In this document: in pieces, positions 10,399 to 24,856 of the stretch | Numbering within the stretch: the first letter of the stretch is position 1 | How the letters are laid out: every line of letters starts with the position of its first letter | Origin: Lingula anatina | Taxonomy: Eukaryota > Brachiopoda > Lingulata > Lingulida > Lingulidae | Length of the DNA: 64,000 bases | Assembly (NCBI RefSeq): GCF_001039355.2 | Contig: NW_019776157.1 | Location: 234,442 to 298,441, forward strand | Direction of reading: 5' to 3' | Program-made: the position numbers and the translations under genes | Notes under the pieces: generated by a model | Told to the model about the DNA's origin: nothing | The model's database searches: none | What the model saw: the letters and a program-made list of their open reading frames with translations, nothing else

Positions 10399-11884
10399 CA
10401 ATAAAAGCCCATATAAATTTTTTAAAGTATTCAGTGCCCATAGTATGAATGTTTTTGAAGATAGTACAGTTCACAAATTCAGTCCACATTATGTTTGGGT
10501 GCGCTTTAGAGTTTAGATTTTCTTATTTAATTCTATTAGTGTATGTAAATGATTGATTTTGTGATGTATAAGCATATTGTGGAGAAGTGATTTAAATAGC
10601 TCATCCGACCGAATTCCTAGATAAGGATTTTACATTCTCGTTTTTGAACTGTTATTTATTATTTTTTGTAATATTCGGGTCCCATACTTGGTTCGTTGTT
10701 GTTTTATCCTTCTCTTGAAGAATCAAATGTATTTCCTTGTTTTTGTTTTAACAATGTTTCTGGAGATAAGCATTGTGAAATCGCCCACATGCTTGAAGTC
10801 ATTTATCATAATAACAAAAGCGCTGGTCCAAATTTGATAGAATATGCGTATAATTTTGTTAGGTTCTGCTTTATACATGTACTACGTTCCCAAATTAAGT
10901 TTGAAGGAGGATTTGGAATTTATCTCTGAATGATACAAAGGAACATTTGAGGTGACGCAAAGGTAGGGGGATGACCCCCTTTCCACGTTGAATACTTTCA
11001 TATACTTTTCAAATACAGGCCTTATGAAATGAATTGTGGTGGACACTGAAATCATTCTACTGTAAGCTTCGATTTTATGTTCACAGATCGAGAAGAAGTG
11101 AGCAACAAGAGTCTTGGATTTCTAAACAGCTTTATTGCCACTGCATATATTCTCCACATCCTCCCACCACGTCCTATTTATATCTCGCTCTTTCTTCATG
11201 TCCAATTGAAATATAACCTTATAATATTACTCTTTTTTGTCTTTCTAATTTAGGCGCGCGTTATCCTAGGGGGCGTGGGACATGCTATAATGTTGCTTTC
11301 ATTGTTACTTTTAATCTTTATTTTTTACACAAGTCGCGATGACGCAAATTTATGTACGGGGCATCTTTAAACTTCAAAACTTATTTGCCGTAAACTGCTC
11401 CTTTTTGAAAATGCTATTCGCTGTGGCTTTCTTCAAAGGTTTCTCGCCAGGCCGTCAGAATGGCCTAAACGGAGCATATTCTTCAGAAAACATGCCCAGG
11501 TAATGATATATTTATCAAAATACACAAATTTGGAGGTAATTTTGTAAATTTTGAGCTTCAAAAAACCTCCCTTTCAGCTAGGTCTGGGAGTAAATGAGCT
11601 AAGTGGTCACGTGGTCCGGTGACGACAATCATACCACCGGAGGTGAGCCAGTTCAGTAAGCTGTCAAACTGAGCTACCATTATCTACCTGCAAGATGGCT
11701 TCAAACTACTGATAAAATTATACCCATTCACCTCTCTAACCGGAGGGGTTTATATCCTTGCTAAGCCAGGTGCCTGTCTATTCAATGATCTAACTAGCAT
11801 TTAATTACGGTTATCCCAACCAGTGTAAAATACTACATTCGAATGACTTGAGGGTATGTTGATCATACACTATGTGGTCCATGT
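10399..11884. other. Non-genic stretch upstream of FkbM copy 2
   Basis: Presumed to hold the promoter of the methyltransferase gene, but no TATA box or other element can be singled out. No conserved coding frame is seen. Confidence 0.4.
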
Positions 11885-12610
11885 TATTTGTGAAATTCAA
11901 TTCAATTTATCAATCCCTTGAGCCCTACGGCTCATCAGAATGAAAATGCAGTAAAATATATATAAAGTCATAACAACAACAACAATACAACTACTACTAC
12001 AACTACTAATAGTAATAATAAAAACTCATCAGACTGACGTTAGTTTTAACTCCGATGCACATTTTAAGTTCTTACCTAAGCTGTTTAATTGTGAAAACAA
12101 TTTAATTAGCTTGAAAACACTTTGCTTTGTGTAATAAAATTTTTGATGTATTTCTGCCCAATCGTTCGGTAGCAAGGACATTTAAGAATAAAATGAAATT
12201 CTTCCTCGATGTCATTTAAATGCAAACTTTACAGGTGCTTAATTTTTGTATGTGTCTGTTTACCTTCCAGTTTTTACAGCTAGATTGTGTGATGAAAGAC
12301 TAAATTTGGCAATTAATTCCTTATATTTATGTGAAATTGGCTTATTTAAACAGAATTGCACTGTAAAATTATCAACAACAGTCAACAGTCCTTTACTCCT
12401 TTAGGGTATTTCCCCGGTCAATGTTTGTCTAAAATCATCTTTCACTCTTTGCTCTTTCAAGGACAGTATAAAATTATCTGACATATTTCCGTGAAAAATA
12501 AATGACAAGCCAACTGTCTCCAGTCCATTCCGTACTAACATTACCCGATCAAAAATTTTGTTAAGCAGATCTGTATAGCAAGCTGTTATATAATACAATT
12601 TTTCGTGGAG
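11885..12610 (-). mobile_element. 3' end of a CR1/L2-like non-LTR retrotransposon (relic)
   Basis: Read on the minus strand, 12598-12401 gives a frame with the helical stretch FILSLKEQRVKDDFRQTL typical of the region after the reverse transcriptase. Across frameshifts follows a CxxC...EEEFHFILKCPCY zinc-binding motif (near 12220-12160) that ends such LINE ORF2 proteins. The 3' end near 11885 carries short AATTGAATTGAATT repeats. It is 5' truncated and full of stops. Confidence 0.75.
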
Positions 12611-14820
12611 TGGAAAAATCTATTTCCCGAATTTTGAAGATTCAGCACTCAATCTATACACTAGAGATATGTTTTAATCGATTCCCACCATTCAAAAAGT
12701 GTAAAAACAATCTATGAGTAGAAAGAAAACATTTGTGTTGAACGTGGTTGGGCAATATTCGTTACGCCTCGGTGTGTTTCCGTGAGATTCACCCAAAAAA
12801 CATTCCTATTTTATGAGTGTCTACTTTGAGAGACGCCTTGATTTAAGGTAGGCAAAAAATTTCCCTAATAATGTTATACTGCTTATACTCATTATTATAT
12901 ATTCATTACAGGAGTTTGTCCCGGGTGCTGTTTTAGTCTATATTTTTGAACAAATTTCATTAGTTTTATGATAGGCAAGCAAAGTATTGTAGTCAAGCAG
13001 TACCTACCTTTTGTCGACTGTAGAGCTCTGTGTCTATCTGCATAATCTACGTCTGGCCATCCATTGTATTATATGAAGTTATCTTGCTAAAGGCGAACAG
13101 CATTTTAATGGTGAAAAACCAGCTTAAGGGCAGAAAAAATTATCACTGATGTCGGCCCTTTAAATCATATTTGCATACAACAGCCAGTAAATTTAAATGC
13201 TGAAGTCACAAATTTATCAATGGTGGTTTTCCCTTCTGCGTCTATATCTGGCCATATACTATTTTATATCACGTTATCTTGCTAAAGACGAACATAATGC
13301 TTAACGCAGATCGAACCATACTCATGAGCTGTATCATCATCAACATTGGGTGCTATCCACTCTCAACAGATTGGCTGTCATGGATGGCCATGCCTCTCGA
13401 TCTTGTGCAATCCCTGTGCATTCGCTATATATTTTTGATTGGAACGTATTTTTTATGTAGTCCGTCCATGTTGCTCTGGGTCTTCCTTTCTCACGTTTCA
13501 CATACAACTTTCCTTCCTATAACAACCGCTGAAAAGCATCTTTTCTAATGCCATGAGTACAGAAATAAAATGTCTGTTCTTCATAGTGTTCAATAACGAA
13601 CTTCTTATTTTTAGATTATTTAGTCCATAAAAGTTTCAGCATCCTTCTATAACGTTTCACAGGCGAAAACAGGCGGAAGGCGGTAGGAGGCAGATTGCAC
13701 GATACGCCCAAGGTACGGAATGATCTCCAAAACAAGGCAAAGGAAGCTCATACTGAATTTGAAAAGTAAATTGATGCACGTGAATTTACCAAGATCAACT
13801 GGGTCTGTAAAACGAAGGTAAAAATTGTAAACTTATATGAAATTTTGATGACATAAAGTCTCCGATAACGGAGCAGAGTAAGCGCAAATACTCAGGAGTG
13901 ACAACTGATCGGGTGCACTACATAATAGCCTAGCATTACCTCTACACGTAATTGCCCTATACCATTCGCAGTCACAGTCAAGTGGATTTGTAGTCATGGG
14001 CTAAAAGGGAAAGAAAAGAAAGATAACTAGACTGCAACTGGCTGAAGCCAGTGGCGGAGGATTCCCCTGAAAAATAAGTGTGGAAATGCTTTCGTCAATC
14101 AGTAAAAGATATTGTGTAATGGTTTATTGACCTAATGACCCCTTGACTTAATTTTGAGTTATGTTAACAAACTATTCTACGGCAATACAGGTATATCTGT
14201 ATAATATTAGGTACATGTATCTGGAAGTAAGACATAGGCAAAAATGACAAATGTAGAGAAATTGGCCTTTGAACTTGAAGGCAATGGACACTTACAAGGT
14301 CATGTGAAGGTCACAGGTTAAATTTGACACCATATTCTGAAATAGCATGTGCGAATTTGGGGGGGGGGGGGGTAGTCAACAAAACATCACTTTAAGCCCA
14401 CTTCAATATTTCTCCATGAGATAGCCAAATGACCTTGAATGTGAGGGTCAAGGTCAAATTTGACATTTGATTTGGTGGTTTTGGGTAGTTAACTATAGCA
14501 TGCTATGACCTAACACCAGTATTTCATGGAGAAATTGCCAAAGTCACGATTTCTGAAATGTCATAAATATTAAAAAATCTATATTTAAAAAAGGGATTAG
14601 GCAGTCGCTATGAAAGTTTGGCTAACCTTAGATAAATATATAGGGCATCATTTGCTACTAAGATCAGGGCTCTGGGCCTTATGGTTTTTGAGATCTCGGA
14701 AACAAACCCGTTTTGAGCCGGTTTGGCCATTGGCGACGTTGACCTACTTGCACAAAAGTAGGTCAATATCTGGGGATTTAGCTCAGTATCATTGGCCATA
14801 AGGCCCTTAGCCATATAGCT
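12611..14820. other. Non-genic stretch
   Basis: No recognised gene. A G homopolymer lies near 14359-14372. Scattered AAGGTCA-type half-repeats occur around 14290-14470, resembling dispersed repeats common in marine invertebrate genomes, but I could not define an element. Confidence 0.4.
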
Positions 14821-14993
14821 GGGGCCGTAGCGATAGTCCGAAGGTTCAATAGTCCGAAGGTTCATTGGTCCGAATGTTCACTATAGAACCTTCGGACCAA
14901 TGAACCCTTGATTAAAAAATCGATAAAAATGTTACCGCTTTTCGGACCAATGAACCTTCGGACCAATGAACCTTCGGACTATCGAGACGCCCC
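14821..14993. mobile_element. MITE with 9-bp target duplication and internal GGTTCATTGGTCCGAA repeats
   Basis: A 173-bp element whose ends, GGGGCCGTAGCGATAGTCCG and, on the other strand, GGGGCGTCTCGATAGTCCG, are inverted repeats. It is flanked by perfect CATATAGCT at 14812-14820 and 14994-15002. Inside, the motif TTCGGACCAATGAACC and its complement are repeated several times, so most of the element can fold back. A 9-bp duplication fits a Mutator-like origin. Confidence 0.9.
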
Positions 14994-15002
14994 CATATAG
15001 CT

Positions 15003-16444
15003 TATACTTTAGGCCTAACGGCAATTTCAAATTTTACAAATTTTGCCTTTAAAAGCCCCTGTGACCAGGGAGTGGATTCCATTGTGCACCTATATGTCAA
15101 TTTCATGAGACTTTAAGATATATTTATATTAAAAAAAGAACTCAGGAATAAAGGGTTTATTCAGCTGTAAAGTAACAGAATGTGCTCACACCAATAAGTA
15201 TTGATCAATTCCTGTCCCTAGAAATTTACAAGTTTAAATATGTATAAAATAGGGCAACAATAAAGTGCAAACATAGAGACTGATAACAATATAATGTACA
15301 CTGGATTCTGTACAAAAATATATCTTTTATCATCACAGATTTGAACAGATTTCTTTTTTTTTAAAATCTTTCACCACTTCTAAATTTGACACCTCATTGC
15401 AAACTAAGTCCTTAAAAACAGATATTGCAATATTTACACACTCTTATCTCTTCTTGTAAAATCTTAAAAGCATTAATTTCTGGACTACATAAATTTTCGC
15501 TTGCACAGATCAGATTAAAACTGACCTTATAATTACTGGTAATTGTAAGCACTGGTCACGCAAACCAGTTATACACATGTAGCACCTGTTAATAAAACTA
15601 GAACAAAATGTTTAGCACCAGTGAAACATACATATGAATCACTAAAGAAAGGAAAACATTTATCTGCAATTGTGGCAATTAAGCTGCCCATGCAAACAGT
15701 TACAATTATTACTGAAACATTTTTCAACAGTAATACTACACATCTGTAATAAGAAATTGTTTTTTGGGGAAAATCCATCTACATATTATGTGATAAATGA
15801 CCATTGTCCCGAAGAAACAGAGCTAATAAACTTACATGCAATCACAGAATAATGATGCCTGAAAATGAAGGCGTGCAATATTTCAAAATATGCATATTGA
15901 TAACAAAATGCGTACAAATTGCAGCCACGATATTGTCACTTATGGAATCATCTCTGCTGTCTTTTGACCCAAGATCTAATTGCATGAATAGCACCACATG
16001 GCCCAACCCTAACAAATAACCTAGAAATGAAAGTTTTTGTAAATGTGCTGAGGATGTGACTATCACAAAATTACTCCGATACCCAATTTGAAATTTGGTA
16101 TTTTTAAGACTGAAAACTTAGTCTACTTTTGTCTCAGTTAAGACAGCTTCTCTAAAACAGACTATTCCACCTCTTTTATGAAAGGTAAGAAACGGCTGAC
16201 ATCATAGATAAACTATTTTTTACCATATATGTAAAATGGCTCATTTTCTCAGATAACTGGAAACACTGATGAAAGATCACAGCTGTTATTGGATTGTATA
16301 TTAGATATATCCTACAACAAGTCAACCGCCATTACTGCACGCTTTCTGCTCTGTCTGGAATATTCTATCATTCATCATATCCTTCAAACAAATTTCCTTC
16401 TAGTAATTGCTGTGAACCTGCCCTCAGTGCAGGACAGTCCTATG
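15003..16444 (-). other. Probable CPED1 3' UTR and downstream sequence
   Basis: No coding frame is recognised. On the minus strand an AATAAA hexamer lies at 15161-15156, about 1.3 kb past the CPED1 stop. It is a candidate polyadenylation signal, though such hexamers are frequent by chance in AT-rich DNA. Confidence 0.3.
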
Positions 16445-16582
16445 CTACCTCCTCTTGTCACACATTCTGTTGATTAGTATTTCTGAATATGCAGTATTTA
16501 TTTCACCCTCCACGTGGTATCGAATGGGGGATGATATACCCTGGCCTGTTTGCCGTTTTCTTCTGTCCCTGATTTCTGTTAC
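16445..16582 (-). CDS. CPED1: CPED1 terminal coding exon 23 (residues 1067-1111)
   Basis: Forty-five codons plus TAG at 16447-16445. It encodes SPIRYHVEGEINTAYSEIL and INRMCDKRR, matching the human C-terminus SPYHVRGPINQ...EILLSRMC. A 44-bp copy of the acceptor region is repeated upstream at 16671-16714. Confidence 0.93.
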   Translation of the reverse strand, partial: VTEIRDRRKRQTGQGISSPIRYHVEGEINTAYSEILINRMCDKRR

Positions 16583-16730
16583 CTGGAAAAATAGTAAATT
16601 GTGAAAAAGATTAGCAGTGGCGGATTTAGGGGGGTGTCAGGGGGGTCCTGACCCCCCCCCCCCCACCTTCGATTTCTGCTACCTGAAAACATAGTAAATG
16701 GTGAGAAAGATTAGTATCATTTTGGTAATG

Positions 16731-16776
<46 letters not shown>

Positions 16777-19700
16777 GGAGGTAGTTTAAAAATATTTCCA
16801 CATAACATAATAATTAAATATTTAGCCACAAAACATTGCAGAAACCAAAGTAACTGCCAGGCATATTCTACTAAATACAAACTGATCTTTATTAAATCAT
16901 TCAAATTGAACTATATCCTGTATAACATCATAAATATTCAATGCTTACCCTATGAAAGTGACAGGCACACCTTCCCTGGAGAAATTCTTTGAATCTTGAA
17001 ACTGTCATAGCAAAAGTGTCCACCACATCGTAACCAAGAGACTTGGCTGACTCCATTAGTTCTTCGTTGTGTTTTACCTGCTTCCTCTGCTCTTCCTGGA
17101 GTGATGAGAGTGATGAATTGTTTTTTATTTATAAAAAAAAAACTGCAAGAAGTATGCTAAAATGCTTCGCATCATGTTATAGGATAGGAAAACAAAACAG
17201 AAACAACAGAAAAAAATTAAATTATAGTCAAAATTGTACTGATTGCTCTACTTAAAGTGATAACAAGGTTTATGTTGTTATTTTGTGGAGAAAAAGAGAT
17301 GCATGAAAAAAATCTCACATACTTAATTAGTGAAATACCGAAAGCCTATCACATGGCATATCTAGTATGTGCAGAAACAGAAGTAATAGTTACATGTATC
17401 ACATACCAGTGACAGACACATCAGTCCCTCTACCTTGAGGTGGAAACCAGAACCAAGGCCCTTGATAATGACCTGGATACCAGTCCATCCCTCCCTGAAG
17501 TTACAAACAATCAATATATTACATGCTTTAAACAGTCTAAGGGGCACAATGCACTTTAGACATTTATATAGGAGATAAAAAATTCTGCAATTTTCTGCAA
17601 TTAACCTTCATCAGCAAGACACTTATATCCAAAACCATTGCTAAAATTTGTTTGGTATGGAATTTTTACCTTCATGAGTGAAATTCACTATTCTTTTTTA
17701 TTATTATGAGAGAGAATCAAAAACAAGTAACTAAAAATATTTATGGAATGTTTTTTTTTTTTTTTGTCAGTGGATTCAGATATGTTACACCAGTTACTAA
17801 GTGACTGGGGGGAAAATTTGTTGAAATTTCTTGAAAAAAATGTAATTCTTTTGGTATATAAATACCCAATATCTTCAATCTGAAAATGAACTTACCTGTC
17901 CAAAAAGTTTTTTAAAACACTGAGGTGGTGAGCTCCCAACCACTGCACTCCGCCTACTACCAGCACTGTGGAGCTGCTGTTATCAATGGCTTCTGATCTG
18001 GAACACAAGACATCTTATTAAAATCAGTAAAACTATATAAATTCCATTTGTGTTGAGACAATTGTCACATTTAGAAACCTCTGTTTCTTGGAAAAATCAA
18101 AACAAGATGATAATCTTGTAGGAGTCAAAGAGTAAAATTCAAAATATATCCTCTTGTGCCATTGCACTGATATCTCAACACAATATTTAATAATTTTTAA
18201 TGTTCTGTATTTTAATGATAAAAAAGTTAACAATATCTCAAGAGACAAAACATATTTTATAGCTTATGAGGATTAGGATTTCCATATTTTAAAAACTCAT
18301 TACACCACTTCTGATTATTGCTTCTTGTTTACAATTAACGGATTGCCACACCCTACCTTTTAAACAATTGATACAGTGCCTTCTCAAAGACTGGCCTCCT
18401 TGCAGTGGGGAGCCAGAACTGAGGGTAGTAAGCAAAACTGACCATGGTACTGTTGTTGTTAATGTTGCTGTAAACTTTAATATTGTGTGTCTTGTCCCAC
18501 TCTGACAGTGACCCATTAATCTGTTCCATGATGTAGTGCATCATGCCTCTGTTGGTGGAGTCTCCTATAAACATGAGCTGAAAGTGAAAGTGAAACTGGT
18601 GCAGTAGTCAACTATGAATGTGAATGAAAATGAAAGTGAAACTTGTGCTGTAGTCCACTATGAATGTGAGCTAACAATGAAATTGAAGCTGGTGAAGATG
18701 TGTGAAAAAAGAAACTGGAGCTGTATTGCCCGATGAACATTCATGAGTGGAAAATGAGAGTGAAGTTGGAAGATGAAAGCGATACTGGTGGTGTTGTCTT
18801 CTATGCACGTGAGCGAAAAATGAAACTGGGTTTGTAGTCCTCTATGACTGTGAGCAGAACATGAAAGTGAAACTGGGCTGTAGTTCCCCCATGAACAGTA
18901 GAAACTGACTATAACATACCTTCTTTTTACTTAAACACTGTTTAACCTCCCCACGTGGTATGATATGGTGTCTGCAGGTGTCAGGTTGCCACACTGCTTG
19001 GCTCCAATCACAGCTGTTCTCATCATTACACTGACCACATGGTATATACCACACACCTGGGAAACACAACATGACATTTTCAAGTATTATTATTATTATT
19101 AACATTGTCATATTACTAAAACCGATCTGTACACCTGTTTGTAAGTTCTTTACTGTCACAATAGAAATTTACCAATTTCTAATTTCATTACGAGAGATTG
19201 ACTCAAGAACTAGAAACTTGGAACACAAAAAGGGTTATATGGGTCACAATTCTGCGATCTCTTTTGAATATGGCTTATCTTTGGGATTAAGGAAAGTGTT
19301 ATAATTTCAATAAAAAAATTAATTTATAATTAGTTGATATGAAGGTCTAATACCCAATGTGTTTATTTATGTTACCTGGAATGTATCAGTAAGTTACCTG
19401 TGTTGTCTCCAGTATGACAGTGTGGTAGTTGTGCCCTGTGTTGTTGGAATGTGTCCCAGCTGGTGTAGGCGGATGTCTGTACACCACATGGCTGGTCTGG
19501 GGCCAGGCCCAGGTCACAGTCCTGGAACAGACACAGGGTTCAAAGTAATATGGTTCATAACTGCGAGGAAAGACGTATACAGGCATGCACACAAACAAAA
19601 ACATGGACAAGGAGTTAGAGATGATAAAAACCACACAGGATAGATAATACCCTAAATAATGAAAGGATGGTGATGTAGTGCATGAGAAAATTATAAATTT

Positions 19701-21522
19701 TTACTACTATATGTAACTAAGACTAAATTTTGCAAATACAAGAAAACAGAAACTACATAAAATATATACTGGCTAATAAAAACCAAATTAAAGAAAACAA
19801 ATAAATAGCAGCAATATTCCAATAAAGAGAAAAGAACCCCTTGGATATGCTGAATCCACTGGAGCCTTAAACATCCCATAATATACCTGCTGTAGCTGGC
19901 AGGCAGCCTGCTGGTCACCCATCTTGGACTCCTGAACTCTCTCACTCCTGCTCTCCCTGTAGATGGTCAGTGTGTAGGAGTTGATGACCCAGGGTTCTGA
20001 GTGACCTATGTCCACCACATGGAATGTTACTCTATTGGAGCCAATGCCCAGGGTATAGTTCATGGGTCTGACAAAAATATATGCCAAAAATGATTATTTA
20101 TTTAAAGTAAAAAGTATTCAAAGTTTTTGTATTTTATCTGTATATTAAATTCCATTTTAAAGTGAAAAGTCTAATAGGTACAACTGCTGATGGCATGTAG
20201 TTGACATATTCCTTTTTTTAAAGCATACATTTAGCCTCTCTGCTCACATGGACATTTTTAATACATTATTCAATATTTCAATATATCTAAACTTTTCTCT
20301 TTTGTTTTTCGTGCCAGGAAAAGCTAAGCTATCAACCCTCACTTCCTACCTGGATGGCCCATATGTATCTTGGAGGCGTACTTCACAGTCACAGCTCCTG
20401 GCTGTGGCCCAGACCTTCACCAGGAGGACATTGTATGGTACTGTGGCCTGGTACTCTGTGGAGGTGGCACGGAAGCTGGGCTGGAGCTTTATTGGAGGGT
20501 CTGTATGAATGGCACTCATATATGGCTTAAGTTCTTCATCTGGGAAGAAATATGTGTGAAAAAATTTTATTGCATCTGTACTTTCTTTATATAATGTAAA
20601 TGTATGCTCTGGTTTAAGAATACTCAGTTGATTTTTGAATTTGAATTAACTCTGTTGTTTTGGACATATTATTGGTTTTCTGGGACTGCCAAACACACTT
20701 TTACAAAAATACAATACAAAAGGACTAACCTTCACTACACTCCTCTTCTGTAGTTATACCTGTAACATTAACAATAAATAAATAAAATATGAATGGGTTA
20801 ATACACATAAACTGATAGACCTTGGTTAAACAATGTGCTTATCATTCAAAACATACGATAAGTGCACTAACTTCAACTAGAAAGAGTCCTGCTTAGTTTA
20901 TCACCATGCATACAATGAGACTGCTTAACATTGGATCAATGGTTTCAGTGTTTGGGATTGGATAATTGATAAGCGACATCACTCTTAAACTGGCCTCTTC
21001 TTCAGTATGTTTTAAATGGAACCATTAGTCACCCTGAGTGTCAGATATCAGAGGATGTTGAAAACTTCCTGCTGATATAGCGGTGATCATCCAGTGTTCT
21101 CTAAAACTTAAGGTGCTTGAAGTAAACTGTTGTTTATTCAGACACATTGTAATATGGGTAAAGAAAATGTATTGGATTTAAGATTCTGATTTGACTCACA
21201 CAGCCAGATACTAGTAACTGCATGTATACCACTATAAACTGTGGTGCAGCACAATTCTTTGCTGTGAATTAAAATACAATTTGGCCAAAATTGATATCTT
21301 TGCCATATCTCAATACTCACCTAATTTGCCATTAGGTTTGACATAGACATTCTTAATTAACTGAATATCTTCTGTGGCAGTAAGCTTGATTTCATCTTTA
21401 CTGAAATAATAATGTAACATACAGTAATATAAATTTTGTAAACTGACTTCCTATATATCAGCTCATACACTAATGTTATTATAAGCATAGAGGTAAGGTA
21501 AGGCCCTGTGTGTGTGCTTGTG

Positions 21523-21596
<74 letters not shown>

Positions 21597-24500
21597 AGAG
21601 AGAAAATGCATATGTGCATAAAAAGTTAATCATGTCTGTTAAAACATGTAAACCTCACACTGGGACATTCAGATCATCATAGCTGTCTTCTAGACTCTCA
21701 GGATTGTGGTAGAAATGCTCCATCCTCATGATCACATCATGGAGCTCAGCAGTGGGGTGGCGGTGGACTCTTTCTGGGGCATTCTCGGATAGTCCAGGGT
21801 ATGCTGTCCTCAGTCTGGAACCAAGTGAATTCTTCTGGATGCTGTGGAGTAGGGGCATGTAAACATCTGCTGAAGGTGATGGGTACAGCTGGAATTTACC
21901 AATTATGACAGTGTATCTAACTATAATAGACACTCTCACACTCATGCCTACACACATATACACATACACACACACACACAAATTAGGTTATGCCAAGAGT
22001 AAAGCATATAAGTAAAACAATGCCACCTTATTATCACTATAAAATAGTATAATACACTCACCAATAGAGTTTAAGTTATCTTGTACATCTCAGTTACGTT
22101 TTTTCTCCCTTTTGGAAAAGAATGGGAGCTATATCTCTTTCCCTTTTTTATTTTTTTCTGGGGAGCAAGATAAAAAAGGGCTACACTTGCCAATGCTTGT
22201 TTGTTTTTTACCTGGTGGTAGTTTCCCTTGTTCATGTACTCTCTCCTGGTATCCATCATATATATCAGGTCCTGCTCAGTGAGACAGAACTTGTGCCACG
22301 ACTGACAACTAACATCCTGAAAGACAACATTAAATTATAAGTGCCATAATTTTATTCTCTACAGGCATAGATGTGTACGTTTTGTATATTTCCATAAAAA
22401 TACAAGCTAAAAATAATTTTATGCTAAAAATTACTAATTTGCAATCCACTATCTCCATCTCAGTTACCTTTTTTGCAGAGAATACAACAGAGGTTTTACA
22501 TACCACAATTCCAATGTTACTGTCCAGTTCCTTCACTGCTCTGACCACATCATCCACTACACTGGTCCGAGAGAACAACATGGACAGCAGTTCATCAGCT
22601 GCCCCTCGCTTGACCACATTGCTTGCCCAGTTGTTTCCACCTTCATGTCCCTCCTGCATGTCTGGTTGACCATTTACCTGTGTGGACAATATATATATAT
22701 ATATATATAATACACTATATAATACTATAATATATATATATATATATACTAAATAATACTATATAATATATATATAATAGTGCATTCACAACGAAACTCT
22801 GCTACTAGGTAGTTTGAACTTCATGGGGACTCTTGCTGAGTGCAATCAGATTATCACACCTCTTTTTGTTTGCAATGTACTCATGTAATCCCCAGCTTTT
22901 TTAAAAATTCTATTTAATACCAAGAGGAGGTGTGCTAATCTTTAATCTGATTGCATCCACCAGAAGTCCAAGATGAGTTAGTTGAACGATAGTATCATTG
23001 TAAACTCACCCCTAAAGATAAAAACCTGTTAAATGTGCCTACTTGGTTACAGTAAATAAATGATAAGGCATGCTGTGACAAATGATTCTTATCTAGAAGT
23101 TATGCAGGTGTGCAGTATTTTTCCATTTTGATGCATTTATATCATTAAGCTTATGTTTTCTTTACCCAGGTTTTACCTTGATCTAGGTCAAAATAAAATG
23201 TACACTTCCCAAATTACAAATATGAAGTCATGTTAACCAAAGGACCATGCTAAAACCATGGATATTCAATTGATCCCTAGAAGCCTTAACATGGTACAAG
23301 CCTTGCAACTTTACCTCTACTACAGCAGGGTAGAATGTGGAGTTGAATATCACATCAAATGCTAATAGCTGATAGCAGTTCTGGCACCTGGAAGATAAGT
23401 GAATTACGCAATCCTGACGCCTGCCACTCAAAAAATCTCAACAACACCGCTTTTACATTTTATAATATTTATAGTAAGAGCTATTTAAAGACCTTTTGTA
23501 TGTAACAGGATATGTTAGGGATATGTAAGGGGTGTAGTGTGTAAGTTTGGAGTATTTTCCCAATCATCTTGATATTTTGTTTTAATTTGCAGTCTTCCAT
23601 CCCAGCTGGGAGGAATAGTATCACTGGGTGAATGGCATGAATGGAAATCACCCTAAATACCACACATCTGGTGTAGAACCATTCCTTTCTTTTTCTTTTC
23701 CAAATAATTTTTTAAATCTTTGCACTTTTAATTAACATAACAAATAGGTCTAAATTTGGAAACAAAATTGAGTGATACTGATTGTGTATAAGAAAAAAGG
23801 TAATGGATATAGCTTTAAAAAGACCAGTTAATACACAGAACAATGGACATTACTCATCCGCTGACCCCACCTGTATGGACGCGAGTGGGAATCCTGGGAG
23901 AATCCAGAGAAGTGTGCCACCAGCGTGGACTCTGCCAGTAACAATGTCTGCAGCACAACACTCTCCATGTTGTGGAATGCAACTGTCGCAGCCTCTTTCC
24001 CAAAGTTGTGGGTTAAATAATGACGGAGTTGGGTAAGAAACCAAGATCGATTTGGTACCTATGTTAAACAAAAAATTTAATCAAGTGAAATGTATGAAAA
24101 CAGTCTGACAGGAATGAAATAAATCAGTAAATATTATTTATTTCTTGATTTGTAACATTACAAAGTATAAATGATTAAATATGTTCATAGAAATAAGGTG
24201 CTGCTGGTGGATTATATATATTCTGATTTAAAATTTAATACACACTTACGTGTTTTTGGTAGTACACTAATTTTACTGAATGTCTTAAAATGTAAAATTT
24301 GTGAATCAAAAATTTTCTCATTACTAATATCATGAACACAAAATAACAGTTTTCATTATGATTTTAGCCTCTTACTTTTTTGAAGTTATTTTTAGCATCC
24401 TGCCTGTACTGTACAAGACCTTCAGAATACACATATGCCCTGAGTGGTGCAACAGATGTAACAGCCACGTAAACCCGCACATTGAACGGGGAGCCAAACA

Positions 24501-24815
24501 ACAGGAGAGGGTTCTCAAAGAGGCGCTGTAGTACACCCTCTGTGGTCTTAAACCTGAAATTAAGAAAAACAATTAACAAGATATACTGGATGTGCAGTAG
24601 TCACCATAAAACCACCACCTTTTGTAGAAATAGAATGAACAATATTCTTATTTTTATATTCAGAAGTTATTCTGTTCCATAGCTATTACAATGTCTAACT
24701 TGCAAATGAATATTATTAGTATGCTCTTTTTGTAGTGTAAGATATTATAAACAAATCATATAATAAAACTAGTTGCCTGTGTTCCTAGCAATTCTTCCAT
24801 GTATTCAGTCCTCCA

Positions 24816-24856
<41 letters not shown>

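Noticed and set aside
21889-21981. Upstream extension of CPED1 exon 12 with GKFQLYPS, resembling human GQFQLLFPS
   Set aside because: Exon 11 already supplies GNYHQ in phase, and the extended frame runs into a TG-repeat (Met-Cys-Val-Cys) peptide; a coincidence.
22330-22503. Extension of the CPED1 exon 10 frame past the donor
   Set aside because: The frame stays open beyond the GTATGT donor, but the peptide there does not match the family and exon 11 joins in phase.
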